Assembly (NCBI GenBank): GCA_036128855.1
Contig: JAYYPW010000008.1
Span: 62,001 to 126,000, forward strand
From: JAYYPW01 sp036128855
GTDB taxonomy: Bacteria; Pseudomonadota; Gammaproteobacteria; Comchoanobacterales; Comchoanobacteraceae
Length of the DNA stretch: 64,000 bases
Direction of reading: 5' to 3'
The position numbers were made by a program, and so were the translations under genes. A model generated the notes under the pieces. That model saw only the letters and a program-made list of their open reading frames with translations, searched no databases and was not told the origin of the DNA. How positions within the stretch are numbered: position 1 is the first letter of the stretch; the number at the start of each line of letters is the position of its first letter. Positions 37,364 through 46,177 of this stretch are shown piece after piece.

Positions 37364-37380
37364 GTATTATTAAATAATAC
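37364..37380. promoter_or_regulatory. 17-base perfect palindrome, candidate operator
   Basis: GTATTATT and AATAATAC form 8-base perfect arms around one A. It lies 50 bases upstream of the small HTH gene and between the two divergent regulators, so it may be an operator for either. Two further dyads lie close by: GCATA/TATGC near 37414 and GCAAAA/TTTTGC just after it. Confidence 0.5.
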
Positions 37381-37464
37381 TTCTACTAGGTATAAGATTG
37401 TAATGTAATTTTTGGCATATTATGCAAAATATACGCTTTTGCATCAATATCCATAAGATTAAAT

Positions 37465-37488
37465 AAATGTAAGATATGTCTTACATTT
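37465..37488. promoter_or_regulatory. 24-base perfect inverted repeat, candidate autoregulatory operator
   Basis: The arms AAATGTAAGA and TCTTACATTT are perfect 10-base reverse complements around TATG. The site ends 18 bases before the start of the S24-like regulator (37507), where a dimeric repressor would block transcription of its own gene. Confidence 0.6.
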
Positions 37489-37506
37489 CGTTACTTTTAA
37501 ATTAAG

Positions 37507-38187
37507 ATGACAATGGTACTAAGCCCGCACGATGAAATGTTAGCGTCAAGCCAAGCAAGAGCTAGTAGACTCAAACGCATGAGACGATTAACATTTATGT
37601 CACGGAAGGAATTTGCAAAAAAACACGCTTTCTCCCCTGGCACACTACAAAACTGGGAAACAGCCCGATTTGGCGGGCTAACAGAAAAAGGAGCAAGGCT
37701 GATACTAAAAGCATTCAAAGCGGAAGGAATATTCTGTTCATATGAGTGGCTTATGTTGGGTGTCGGAGATGGCCCTGTGTTTGCAAGGCACACAGAGCAT
37801 GCCATGATTGATACTGGCAGAAAAATTCAAGACCCTCAGAAAAGGCCAAATATCACACAGGAAATGAAGTTTTTTCTCCAATTACATTACGGCGCAATAT
37901 GTACCCAAGTCAAAGACGATAGTCTTAATCCCTACATAGAAAATGGCGACTGGCTAGCAGGAATGCCATGTAATATTGCCCGCCAGACAGAGATATTAGG
38001 AAACTTATGTATTTTAGAATTGATTAGCGGGGAGAGGGTTGCTCGCTATGTGAAGCAGATCTTTCAAGATGGAAAAGTTTCTTTTGTCGCTGCTAATCCA
38101 TTTTGCCAAGCAGGAAACTTGTTCTCAGAGAGGGTTTTGGTACAAAAAATTGCTCCAGTAGTATGGTGGCGCAAAGTAGACATATAA
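37507..38187 (+). CDS. HTH regulator with S24/LexA-like C-terminal domain
   Basis: A 226-residue regulator. The N-terminal 90 residues form an XRE-like HTH (FMSRKEFAKKHAFSPGTLQNWE). The C-terminal part (about 125-226) resembles the peptidase S24 fold of LexA and phage CI: VKDDSLNPYIENGDWLAG parallels the VxGDSMxPxIxxGD motif with its Ser nucleophile, and a Lys follows in RYVKQIF. I see no clear Ala-Gly or Cys-Gly cleavage site, so self-cleavage is uncertain. Two ATGs (37507, 37513) are available. Operator-like palindromes lie just upstream. Confidence 0.8.
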   Translation: MTMVLSPHDEMLASSQARASRLKRMRRLTFMSRKEFAKKHAFSPGTLQNWETARFGGLTEKGARLILKAFKAEGIFCSYEWLMLGVGDGPVFARHTEHAMIDTGRKIQDPQKRPNITQEMKFFLQLHYGAICTQVKDDSLNPYIENGDWLAGMPCNIARQTEILGNLCILELISGERVARYVKQIFQDGKVSFVAANPFCQAGNLFSERVLVQKIAPVVWWRKVDI

Positions 38188-38220
38188 CAAGTAGCTAGGG
38201 CTTTAAAATGACTAAAGCTA

Positions 38221-38388
38221 TTACTTGATTTTCTCTTCTTTAAACTCTTCAACACGACGAGTTTTCTTGTCATATTTTTTCAGGATGAGTTTTTCTGTTG
38301 TGTTTTTGGGGTTTTTAACAGTAACGTAAAAAGTGCCTGTCTTTTTATTTACCATTCTTACTAGAATACGTTTTCCATGCATGGCCAT
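38221..38388 (-). CDS. rpmG: 50S ribosomal protein L33
   Basis: A 55-residue ribosomal protein: MAMHGKRILVRM at the start, TGTFYVTVKN, EKLILKKYD and the terminal FKEEKIK match bacterial L33. The zinc-binding cysteines of some L33 copies are absent, so this is the zinc-independent type. GGAG lies 9 bases before the ATG. It follows rpmB with a 14-base gap. Confidence 0.96.
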   Translation of the reverse strand: MAMHGKRILVRMVNKKTGTFYVTVKNPKNTTEKLILKKYDKKTRRVEEFKEEKIK

Positions 38389-38402
38389 GATGGTTATCTC
38401 CG

Positions 38403-38645
38403 TTATTGGCTGGCTAATTTTTTACGACTAGCAATATCTGCAAGGACAGAGTCTATGCCATTTTTGTCAATTATGCGCATTCCCTGTGCTGAGACAGATA
38501 GTTTTATATACTTGCCTTGGCTTGGGCTCCAGATTCTTTTTTTATGTAGATTAACGTTAAATCTACGCTTGGTTCTATTTTTGGCGTGAGAGACGTTATT
38601 ACCTGTCATCGGTTTTTTGCCAGTTATATCACATATTTGTGCCAT
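38403..38645 (-). CDS. rpmB: 50S ribosomal protein L28
   Basis: An 80-residue ribosomal protein with the L28 signature MAQICDITGKKPMTGNNVSHA at its N-terminus followed by KNRTKRRFNVNLHKKRIW. The ATG at 38645 is standard; three more codons (to 38654) are open upstream. rpmB-rpmG is the usual gammaproteobacterial operon. Confidence 0.97.
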   Translation of the reverse strand: MAQICDITGKKPMTGNNVSHAKNRTKRRFNVNLHKKRIWSPSQGKYIKLSVSAQGMRIIDKNGIDSVLADIASRKKLASQ

Positions 38646-38760
38646 CTTGAACACCTAGAATTTCATTATTAGGACGTTATTTTATTATATTAGTAACTTT
38701 ATTACAACTTTTTTTTTGCTTTTTACTATAACATTTTATAGTAATCACAATGAAAAAAGA

Positions 38761-39543
38761 ATGACTGATCAACAGTGTACGCTACAATGGCTTAATACCG
38801 ACACCGCTGTAATCACTTTAGAGCGTAGAGAAAAAAGAAATGCATTAAACGCTTATTGCTTAAATCTACTACTTTCACATTTACATACTATACAAAATAC
38901 TAAGCCAAGACCAAAATGTTTTATTTTAACAGGTACAGGTCCTGTATTCTGTGCTGGAGCAGACTTGAGTGACATTCAAGGCCTGAGTGGGACAGGTGTT
39001 TGTGAGCTTGGCGATATTTTAGATTCTCATTTCACCCCTGTATTATCAGCACTGCACAAGATTAATATTCCATGTATCACTGCGTTAAATGGACCAGCAG
39101 TGGGGATTGGCGTGATGCTTGCACTTAGTGGGGATATCATTCTAACAACTGAAGATTCTTACATGAGATTAAATTTTTCACGACTAGGACTAATTCCAGA
39201 TGGAGGACTTACTTATTGGCTACCGCAACTAGTTGGTCGACATAGAACTATACAAATGATCCTTATGGATGAGCCGTTAACTGCAACCCAGGCCAAAGAG
39301 ATAGGGATCGTGTATGATATTGTGCATCAATCAGACTTAATGAACAAAGCTCAAGAAATTGCAAAGAATGTTAGTAAAGGCTCTGTGTGTGCACATCGTG
39401 AAGCACTAAAGCTGGTGCGAGAGAGCATGATTTCTAGTTACGATGAACAGCTACAAGCAGAAGCCAGAGCACAAACTGTCTGTGGTAAAAGTATAGAGTT
39501 TAAAGAAGCGCTAAAAAACTTCTTATTTAAAAAAAATAAGTAG
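38761..39543 (+). CDS. Enoyl-CoA hydratase/isomerase family protein
   Basis: A 260-residue crotonase-fold protein with the oxyanion-hole motifs TGPVFCAGADL and LNGPAVGIGVMLALSGDI, followed by LGLIPDGGLTYWLPQLVG. The first catalytic-type glutamate is not evident where PDG occurs, and the position after GD is isoleucine, so the exact reaction (hydration, isomerisation or other) cannot be told. ATG 38761 follows a purine-rich AAAAAAGA. The frame is open 15 codons further upstream. Confidence 0.88.
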   Translation: MTDQQCTLQWLNTDTAVITLERREKRNALNAYCLNLLLSHLHTIQNTKPRPKCFILTGTGPVFCAGADLSDIQGLSGTGVCELGDILDSHFTPVLSALHKINIPCITALNGPAVGIGVMLALSGDIILTTEDSYMRLNFSRLGLIPDGGLTYWLPQLVGRHRTIQMILMDEPLTATQAKEIGIVYDIVHQSDLMNKAQEIAKNVSKGSVCAHREALKLVRESMISSYDEQLQAEARAQTVCGKSIEFKEALKNFLFKKNK

Positions 39544-39674
39544 TAAACATGATACGAGTTAAGGAAAAAACGAGCAAAAAAATAACGCATAGATCTTTTC
39601 TCTAGACGATTTTTTTGCATCATTCATGATTAATTGATATGATGCAAACCGTTATAGATTAAACTATTCAGTTC

Positions 39675-40670
39675 ATGCAACACAAACCATCACTTCTTAC
39701 CGGTATTCAGCCAACAGGGGAGCTACATTTAGGGTCATATCTTGGAACCATTGCACAGTGGCAAGACTACACAAAAGACCATAGCTGTTTTTTTTGTATA
39801 GCAGATCTACATGCCCTAACAACAAAACAAGACCCAACAGAGTTACATAACAAGTCACTCGATATGCTAGCAATGTATATTGCATCAGGTGTAGATACAG
39901 AAGAGCATACGGTCTTTATTCAGTCTCAGGTTGGAGCACATGCTGAGTTAAGCTGGATACTTTCTTGTTTAGCCACAACAGGAGAGTTAAACCGAATGAC
40001 ACAGTTTAAGGATAAAACTGGGAAGGGTATAGTTCCATCTTTAGGCTTATATTCATATCCATGCTTAATGGCTGCTGATATACTTTTATATCAGGCAAAG
40101 AAAGTTCCAGTAGGCGAAGATCAAAAACAGCACCTAGAGCTCACAAGAGATCTTGCAGAAAGATTTAATAAGGGATATAAACCTATCTTTACTATACCAG
40201 ATCCGGTTATTCCTAAGGTCGCGGCAAGAGTCATGTCATTACAGGATCCGTTGAAAAAAATGTCTAAATCAGACCCAAACACACAGAATAGTATTTTCTT
40301 ACTAGACCCTCCTGAAAAAATAACCAAAAAAATCAAAAGAGCAGTGACAGACTCGCAAAATCATATTGCATTCACATCAGATCGTCCTGGAATTAGTAAC
40401 CTAGTACAAATATATGCAGCAATGTCAGATACGCCAATATCCAAGGTTATAGAAAGTTTCCAAGGACAAGGGTATGGGGTTTTTAAACAAAGCCTTGCTG
40501 ATCTAATTATCACTAAGCTTGAGCCTATTCAGCAAACCTATACAGAGCTACGGCAAGATAAAGAGTACTTACAAGAGATAATGCAAAAGAGCTCAGCCAA
40601 AGCACGATCAGTAGCACAAAAAACCTTAGAGCAAACATACCATGCTTTAGGATTAGTTCGTGTACAGTGA
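39675..40670 (+). CDS. trpS: Tryptophanyl-tRNA synthetase
   Basis: TrpS charges tRNA-Trp. The 331-residue class I enzyme has the HIGH-type motif in GIQPTGELHLGSYLG and the KMSKS motif in DPLKKMSKSDPN. The length is the compact E. coli-like form. Its stop overlaps the start of sbcB by 11 bases. Confidence 0.97.
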   Translation: MQHKPSLLTGIQPTGELHLGSYLGTIAQWQDYTKDHSCFFCIADLHALTTKQDPTELHNKSLDMLAMYIASGVDTEEHTVFIQSQVGAHAELSWILSCLATTGELNRMTQFKDKTGKGIVPSLGLYSYPCLMAADILLYQAKKVPVGEDQKQHLELTRDLAERFNKGYKPIFTIPDPVIPKVAARVMSLQDPLKKMSKSDPNTQNSIFLLDPPEKITKKIKRAVTDSQNHIAFTSDRPGISNLVQIYAAMSDTPISKVIESFQGQGYGVFKQSLADLIITKLEPIQQTYTELRQDKEYLQEIMQKSSAKARSVAQKTLEQTYHALGLVRVQ

Positions 40671-42102
40671 AAAGAAGTTTTTATTTTATGACCTTGAAAC
40701 ATCTGGGTTAAATAAATCTTTTGACCAAATTCAGCAATGTGCAATAAAAATAGTCGATACAGATTGGCAAGAAAAAGAGAGTATATTCTTTGAAGCAAAG
40801 CTATCTCCAGATACAATACCCTCTGCATATGCAACAATAACCCACAGAATATCACTCATCGGAGATGATGTAAGAGAAGCAGAAATAGAAGTAATCAAGA
40901 AGATCCACAAGATATTCAACACGCCAGGTAGTATTAGTCTAGGGTACAACACTTTAGGGTTTGACGATGAGTTTTTACGATTCTCTTTCTATCGTAACCT
41001 GCTTGCACCATATACGCATCAGTATGCATCAGGGTGTGGCAGGATGGATGTATTTCCTATAGCCGTTTTTTATTTTTTGTATGCACAAGATACCATAGCG
41101 TGGCCTTATAAAGATCAACTCATTTCCTTAAAGCTTGAGAATATCGCAGAAGTAAACGCATGGAATGCGGGCCGCGCACATCACGCTATGCATGATGTAG
41201 ATGCCACTATTGCGTTAGCCAAAGCATTACAAAATGGCAACCCACGGATGTGGGACTATTTATCGGGATTTTTTCAAAAACAAGAAGACAAAGCGCGTAT
41301 CGAAAAATTACAAAAAATATTTACAGATAAGTATGAAAGCCATATAGGGTTATTGATATCAGCAAAACTTGGAATAAAACATTATTTTCAGGCTCCAGTC
41401 TTATCTTTAGGATGGCATAGAAGTTACAAGAATCAAATTATCTGGTTAAGGTTAGATAAACTTATATTCAAAGATGGAATGGACTACCAGTTTCTTCTAG
41501 AGAGCGGGTGTATAGTCCGTAAAAAACTTGCAGAACCGCCTTTTTTGTTACCGTGGACGGAGCACTATGGGAGCCACTTACAAGAGGATAGAAATGAACT
41601 GTCTCAAAAAAATATCAAATGGATAAAAGGGCAGCCTGAATTCTATGAGATTATAGCAAACAATGCAGTAACAGAGTTATATGCAGCCATTGACAACGTA
41701 GATGTAGATGCAGCACTGTATGAAAAAGGCTTTAGACCACAAAAACAAGAACACGAATGTCAGAGGTTACATGCATTACCCTATAAGGAATGGTCCTGTT
41801 TTATAGAAAAAATGCAAGATAAGAGTTTAGGTGAGCAAGCACTACGATGTTTATGGCGTTATAACCAAGGATTATTAAGTCAGAGCCAGCAAGACATTAT
41901 GCAAACTTATCAGGCTAATCTCTACGAAGGTTTAGAGAACAAACAAGACCACATTGGGAGGGTTAGACGTAATCTACAATCCTTAAAAGATGAAATAAAA
42001 GAGGTTGTAAAGGGTGAGCTAGATACAGAACAGCAAAAGTTAATACAAGAGCTCTCGAGTTGGCTAGTAAAGCAAGAAAAAGCTAAAAGTGTCGAGCAGT
42101 AA
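40660..42102 (+). CDS. sbcB: Exodeoxyribonuclease I
   Basis: ExoI digests single-stranded DNA 3' to 5' and works in mismatch repair and recombination control. The 480-residue protein has a DnaQ-type exonuclease domain with D11/E13 in FYDLETSG, GYNTLGFDDEFLR, and HHAMHDVDATIALA near 178-192, then the SH3-like and helical parts typical of SbcB. It starts at GTG 40660, within the end of trpS. The 3' end overlaps the convergent ABC gene by 20 bases. Confidence 0.95.
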   Translation: MYSEKKFLFYDLETSGLNKSFDQIQQCAIKIVDTDWQEKESIFFEAKLSPDTIPSAYATITHRISLIGDDVREAEIEVIKKIHKIFNTPGSISLGYNTLGFDDEFLRFSFYRNLLAPYTHQYASGCGRMDVFPIAVFYFLYAQDTIAWPYKDQLISLKLENIAEVNAWNAGRAHHAMHDVDATIALAKALQNGNPRMWDYLSGFFQKQEDKARIEKLQKIFTDKYESHIGLLISAKLGIKHYFQAPVLSLGWHRSYKNQIIWLRLDKLIFKDGMDYQFLLESGCIVRKKLAEPPFLLPWTEHYGSHLQEDRNELSQKNIKWIKGQPEFYEIIANNAVTELYAAIDNVDVDAALYEKGFRPQKQEHECQRLHALPYKEWSCFIEKMQDKSLGEQALRCLWRYNQGLLSQSQQDIMQTYQANLYEGLENKQDHIGRVRRNLQSLKDEIKEVVKGELDTEQQKLIQELSSWLVKQEKAKSVEQ

Positions 42103-44851
42103 GCACGGAATAACTACTTGTTGAAAAATAATTATCTATATCAGCATTATTTACTTGTTTACATTTAGACTTCGTGCCGTTTGTATTTTTATCTTGCGCT
42201 TGTAGTAAGGTGATGCGGTCATACATTGAGATAATTTCTTTATTATCAGTATGTAATATGCAAATTAGAGTAGTGTTTGAGCATTGACGAACTTTGTCAG
42301 TTAATTGTTTAAGAAGAGTCGTGATATTCTTAGTAGCTACATCATTAAATGCCTCATCAACAATAACACTTAAAAAAGGAGCTTTGTAGTTACTATCATC
42401 TTTTTCTAAATCACTGTAAACACTAAGAAGGGCACAAACAACAGCAGCATTTAGCTTTGCAACAGCGCCACCACTCATACCTTCATCGATAGAATCCTCA
42501 GATAATTTACTAATCCACCCATTCCTATTACCTATATCAAAGCCAAGATCAGGCGATTCTAGGAAGTTTATGATTTCTTTGCGAATACAGCTCCATCGGT
42601 GCCATATGCGCTGGTCCTCCAGTGATGGATGGCTAAAGTCAGATATGGCATAACGTAAGAAAAGTAGTTGTAACGGCTTGAGTTCTACTCTACCACTTGG
42701 GAGATCTAGAAAAGAGTTTTTGAAATCAGGTAATCTACCCAAGGGATTATTGCTTTGGGGAAAGTAAGCCATACGGTGCCCACAAGGGAGGGTGACAGAC
42801 CCATGAAAGAATTCCCCATAGCGCTGACTATCTTTACAGAGAGCTTTAACAGTCGATGACTTCCCAGTTGAATTCGGAGCAAGTAATAAGTTAGATTCCT
42901 TTGCTTTAAACTGCATCTCACCATCAAGTGACCATTTAGTTTTTAGCGTACCTTCCTCACGTATAGAAAGGGCGAGGTTTTTTGCAGTAATAGAGTCAGA
43001 GCCCTTTTTTTCGATATACGCAATAGCACGGTGATCATTAGATAGAGCGGCCAAGGACTTTAAGTGAGCCGATTTTTCTGGGAAAGAAGGTGTACTAGAG
43101 TTACGTGAAATATTTTTCCGTGCATTTTGCTCGGTATCAAAAGATATCTTCTTACTCATCTTGATAGAAAAATGTAAAACGGTATGTGAGAGAATAGCAA
43201 AAAGAGAAAACGCAGTTATGGTTGCTGTAAATAAAGATATCTGGGTAAAAAGTGGTACAAAATGCGATAGGACATTCCCTAAGAGCATAATACCTGCGGT
43301 TGAAATAAATGCAGACAACATCGAAAAAATACTAAGGTCTACATTTTGCTGTATTGAAAACGACTTCCGCGGAGATGATAGGTACATAAATGCTACCACA
43401 GCGGACATGGATGCTAACCAAGGCAAGAAAAAACCAGAAGAAAAGACATTGGCAAACCCAGAGCCATTGAAGGATAACAGGGATAAAGTTAGGAAAATAG
43501 GTTGAATACTGAACAGTACCTGTCGAGTATGTAATTGGAATGAAGACTGCATAGGTTTTTGTTCTTGCACAGCTCGCAAAGACTGTGGGTTCGTCTTGTA
43601 GATATCACATAAATCAGTCATATTCGAGAAGCCGGACTGTGCGTCAGACAGGTCTTGTTGTTTATCAAGAAAAACAACGGAGTCTTTCCAGGTTGACATA
43701 TAAGCTTGCATGATTTGGATAAAAAGCCCCACATCAACGAGGTGGTTGACTGCCATATTTTCAGCTAGAGGAAATATAAGTTTTAATTCCCATGCAACAA
43801 CTATACCAATCAGTGGGAATACAATACGACCAAGAGAACTTTTAATAAACTCCATGGTTCTTTTTGCAACGATTAAGTTGCGTTGTAACGAACGCGATGT
43901 CTTAGTATTTAGTCTGATACGGTTGACTGCCCAATTACGCAGGTTTTTGTTACCAGCATAGTCATCACGGCGTGCACTCAAATCAGCAAGTGAATTACGT
44001 AGATCATTTGAGGCGTTGTCGGTATTCTTCTTCATATGGCTGATGCTTTCAGGGTTATCGTTACTAGATGTTACGAAATAAATTACCCAGTTAATAACAA
44101 CAGAGCACAGTAATAACTTAAGTGTAAATGCCCGTAATGCAAAGCGAGATAAAAATATTAAATTACCAATAATGCCTGCAGTCTTAAGCACACAACTAAT
44201 ACAGAAATTATGTAATTTAGCATAATAGGATAGAGTTGATTGTGCTACTTGCTCTGAAAGATTTTTTGCTGTTTCCAGGTAGCCGATCTTATCTCCAATT
44301 TCGTTAGTCAAAATCGTTTGTTGCTGAAAAGTCTGGTCATTTGCGTACATGTTTAAAGTATTGCTTAGGTATTGCTCTGCGGCACTAAAAACAACCCCGA
44401 CTATACTCACCCAAATGGCTACTTGGCCTAGTGTTGCAAGACTATTACCATTGAGAGCATTGTAATATCCTGCCCACAAATAACTAGAACCCCAATATAT
44501 AATACCATAAGTGAAGCTGAGTAGATAAATATTAGCGATCTTAAAGAGATCCCCACTCCAGTACGCAGAAGATAGAAGCCAGCCCAGCGCAGAGTGATTT
44601 TGCCCTTTACCGACGTTAGATTGTTGTGGATTTTGAGATTTAAAGATAGACCGGTATGCTGACTTCATTGCTTTATAAATAACGGTGCAAAAATTAGAAA
44701 TCCAGTGTATTAACAGAAGTACGGGATAAAAAATATGGCCAAAAAAAGCAAAAAAAGATGTATCAAATACTTTTTTGACTTTTGAGAAGTAAAAAGTCAT
44801 CTTCCCAAGGTCTAGAGATTCAGGAAAAATGCCCTGCTTTGTATTAGACAT
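42083..44851 (-). CDS. SbmA/YddA-like ABC protein with an extra membrane block
   Basis: A 922-residue fused ABC protein. The N-terminal part (about 20-400) resembles the SbmA/BacA-YddA type membrane domain: WAGYYNALNG, and WVIYF...S. A second hydrophobic block of about four helices (roughly 445-580) then follows, which the family normally lacks. The C-terminal NBD has a Walker A with Ala in place of the first Gly (APNSTGKSS), signature EGMSGGAVAKL, Walker B SVIVDEAFND and H-loop ILHTD. The sequence retains the last Lys and catalytic Glu, so ATP hydrolysis remains possible. Substrate unknown; SbmA and BacA relatives import peptides or vitamin-like compounds. Confidence 0.8.
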   Translation of the reverse strand: MSNTKQGIFPESLDLGKMTFYFSKVKKVFDTSFFAFFGHIFYPVLLLIHWISNFCTVIYKAMKSAYRSIFKSQNPQQSNVGKGQNHSALGWLLSSAYWSGDLFKIANIYLLSFTYGIIYWGSSYLWAGYYNALNGNSLATLGQVAIWVSIVGVVFSAAEQYLSNTLNMYANDQTFQQQTILTNEIGDKIGYLETAKNLSEQVAQSTLSYYAKLHNFCISCVLKTAGIIGNLIFLSRFALRAFTLKLLLCSVVINWVIYFVTSSNDNPESISHMKKNTDNASNDLRNSLADLSARRDDYAGNKNLRNWAVNRIRLNTKTSRSLQRNLIVAKRTMEFIKSSLGRIVFPLIGIVVAWELKLIFPLAENMAVNHLVDVGLFIQIMQAYMSTWKDSVVFLDKQQDLSDAQSGFSNMTDLCDIYKTNPQSLRAVQEQKPMQSSFQLHTRQVLFSIQPIFLTLSLLSFNGSGFANVFSSGFFLPWLASMSAVVAFMYLSSPRKSFSIQQNVDLSIFSMLSAFISTAGIMLLGNVLSHFVPLFTQISLFTATITAFSLFAILSHTVLHFSIKMSKKISFDTEQNARKNISRNSSTPSFPEKSAHLKSLAALSNDHRAIAYIEKKGSDSITAKNLALSIREEGTLKTKWSLDGEMQFKAKESNLLLAPNSTGKSSTVKALCKDSQRYGEFFHGSVTLPCGHRMAYFPQSNNPLGRLPDFKNSFLDLPSGRVELKPLQLLFLRYAISDFSHPSLEDQRIWHRWSCIRKEIINFLESPDLGFDIGNRNGWISKLSEDSIDEGMSGGAVAKLNAAVVCALLSVYSDLEKDDSNYKAPFLSVIVDEAFNDVATKNITTLLKQLTDKVRQCSNTTLICILHTDNKEIISMYDRITLLQAQDKNTNGTKSKCKQVNNADIDNYFSTSSYSVLTARHF

Positions 44852-44881
44852 GAAGCAAAAAGATTAGTGAGAATAACGTCT

Positions 44882-44910
44882 AAGATACAATCGAGATAGA
44901 GATATGTCAA
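44882..44910 (-). promoter_or_regulatory. Promoter of the large ABC gene
   Basis: On the minus strand a perfect TTGACA (44910-44905) and TATCTT (44887-44882) are 17 bases apart, 30 bases upstream of the ATG at 44851. Confidence 0.55.
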
Positions 44911-44961
44911 TGTTGCAATAAGGGTAATTTAAGTAGAAACAGGTAAGGAGAAACTCACTAT

Positions 44962-45447
44962 CTAACCAATATGTTCTATCGCAGTTATCTCGTATTCAGA
45001 TCCACCTTCTGGTAGGTCAACTTCAACAAAATCGCCTATAGATTTTCCAACACAAGCCCGAGCGATTGGTGCTGTGATAGACATTTTACCTGATTTTATA
45101 TCAGCTTCTTCTTCGCCAACAAGCCTAACAGTGAGAGATTTATCTGTGTCACAATTTATTAGAGTGACTGTAGCACCAAAGATGACCCGGCCTTGGTTAG
45201 GAATCATAGTTATATCAATAACCTGTGCTTGGTTTAGACGGCTTTGTAGATATTTAATTTTTGCTTCGATAAGGCCTTGCTGTTCCTTTGCTGCGTGGTA
45301 TTCTGCATTTTCTTTTAAATCTCCAAGCTCTCGTGCTTCCCCTATAGCTTTTGAGATATTAGGCCTATCAACCTCTTTTAAACGTTTGAGTTCTTCTTTT
45401 AATGCTTGTGCGCCCTCAACAGTCATGGGTACTCGAGTTGTAATCAT
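44962..45447 (-). CDS. greA: Transcript cleavage factor GreA
   Basis: GreA rescues backtracked RNA polymerase by stimulating transcript cleavage. The 161-residue protein has the N-terminal coiled coil with the acidic tip (ARELGDLKENAEYHAAKEQQG) and the C-terminal FKBP-like domain ending in ARACVGKSIGD. AGGAAA lies 6 bases before the ATG at 45447. A pair of DnaA boxes lies about 50 bases upstream. Confidence 0.97.
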   Translation of the reverse strand: MITTRVPMTVEGAQALKEELKRLKEVDRPNISKAIGEARELGDLKENAEYHAAKEQQGLIEAKIKYLQSRLNQAQVIDITMIPNQGRVIFGATVTLINCDTDKSLTVRLVGEEEADIKSGKMSITAPIARACVGKSIGDFVEVDLPEGGSEYEITAIEHIG

Positions 45448-45494
45448 AAAAAGTTTCCTAAGTTAAGTGCATGAAGTTATGATATTTTAACATA

Positions 45495-45517
45495 TTTTAT
45501 CCACAATGTGAATAAAA
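45495..45517. promoter_or_regulatory. Palindromic pair of DnaA boxes
   Basis: TTATCCACA (45497-45505) is a perfect consensus DnaA box. One base later TGTGAATAA (45507-45515) is the reverse complement of TTATTCACA, which also fits TTATNCACA. Extended by two T/A pairs on each side they form a 23-base inverted repeat with one mismatch. The site lies in an AT-rich gap between divergent greA and the secreted repeat protein. I see no second comparable box elsewhere, including upstream of dnaA. Confidence 0.6.
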
Positions 45518-45606
45518 ATATAGCGAAGACTCCTGCAACAAAAAACGGTATTGAGAAAAAGGTGCTTTGATTTACTATTAGCACACTAGTAAAAAGGAGT
45601 AAATAT

Positions 45607-46161
45607 ATGGTTTATACATCACCATGGTTATCGTTTATTGTTGGAACATCCGTACTGATTACGCCAAGTTGGGCATGGTCTAAAGAAAGTGTATGTAAAA
45701 GACAGGCAGGAATAATAAGCTGTAAACAAGGTAGCGTAGGGCAAATTCAAGCATCAGGAATAGTGGATGTAGAGCAGACAACTGTCGAGGGGGCTTGCAA
45801 CATTAGGGGGCAGTATGCAATTAAAAAAGCAACATTAAAAGCGGTAAACTTATATGGAAATGGCAGCATAAGAGAAACGCATATTACGGGAAAAACCAAG
45901 GTGTTTGGTAATTTAGTAGCAGTTGCATCGACTTTTGAGCAGCAGTGCGACATTTGGTCTAATACGCTTAATCTTGAAAAAGTTAAGATGAAGAACTTAC
46001 ACATACATAATAATCAGAGTTCTGAAGCTGTTATCGTCCTTGGTCAAGGCACTGTTATAGATGGGAACTTAGTATTTGAAGATTCACCAGGTATTGTCAA
46101 AGTACATAATCGTGACCAAATTAAAGGGGAGATTATAAATGGCAGTATGGTAAATGTTTAA
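45607..46161 (+). CDS. Secreted protein with beta-helix-like repeats
   Basis: A 184-residue protein with an N-terminal signal peptide (hydrophobic 6-20, probable cleavage near AWS). The mature part has short repeated strands with Gly/Asn turns (GNGSIRETHITGKTKVFGNL, then SSEAVIVLGQGTVIDGNLVFED), which suggests a small right-handed beta-helix or bactofilin-like stack. Function unknown. A strong AAGGAG precedes the ATG by 8 bases. The 50-residue peptide gene follows after 16 bases, so the two are probably co-transcribed. Confidence 0.75.
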   Translation: MVYTSPWLSFIVGTSVLITPSWAWSKESVCKRQAGIISCKQGSVGQIQASGIVDVEQTTVEGACNIRGQYAIKKATLKAVNLYGNGSIRETHITGKTKVFGNLVAVASTFEQQCDIWSNTLNLEKVKMKNLHIHNNQSSEAVIVLGQGTVIDGNLVFEDSPGIVKVHNRDQIKGEIINGSMVNV

Positions 46162-46177
46162 TAAGGAGAGAGAAAGT

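Noticed and set aside
37112..38187. Complete prophage
   Set aside because: Only the regulator pair is present; no integrase, structural or lysis genes and no attachment sites were found.
37112..38187. Toxin-antitoxin module
   Set aside because: Both products look like DNA-binding regulators, diverge in orientation, and neither resembles a toxin.
38188..38220. Terminator between the S24-like regulator and rpmG
   Set aside because: The stem GCTTTA/TAAAGC is short and has no T-run on either side.
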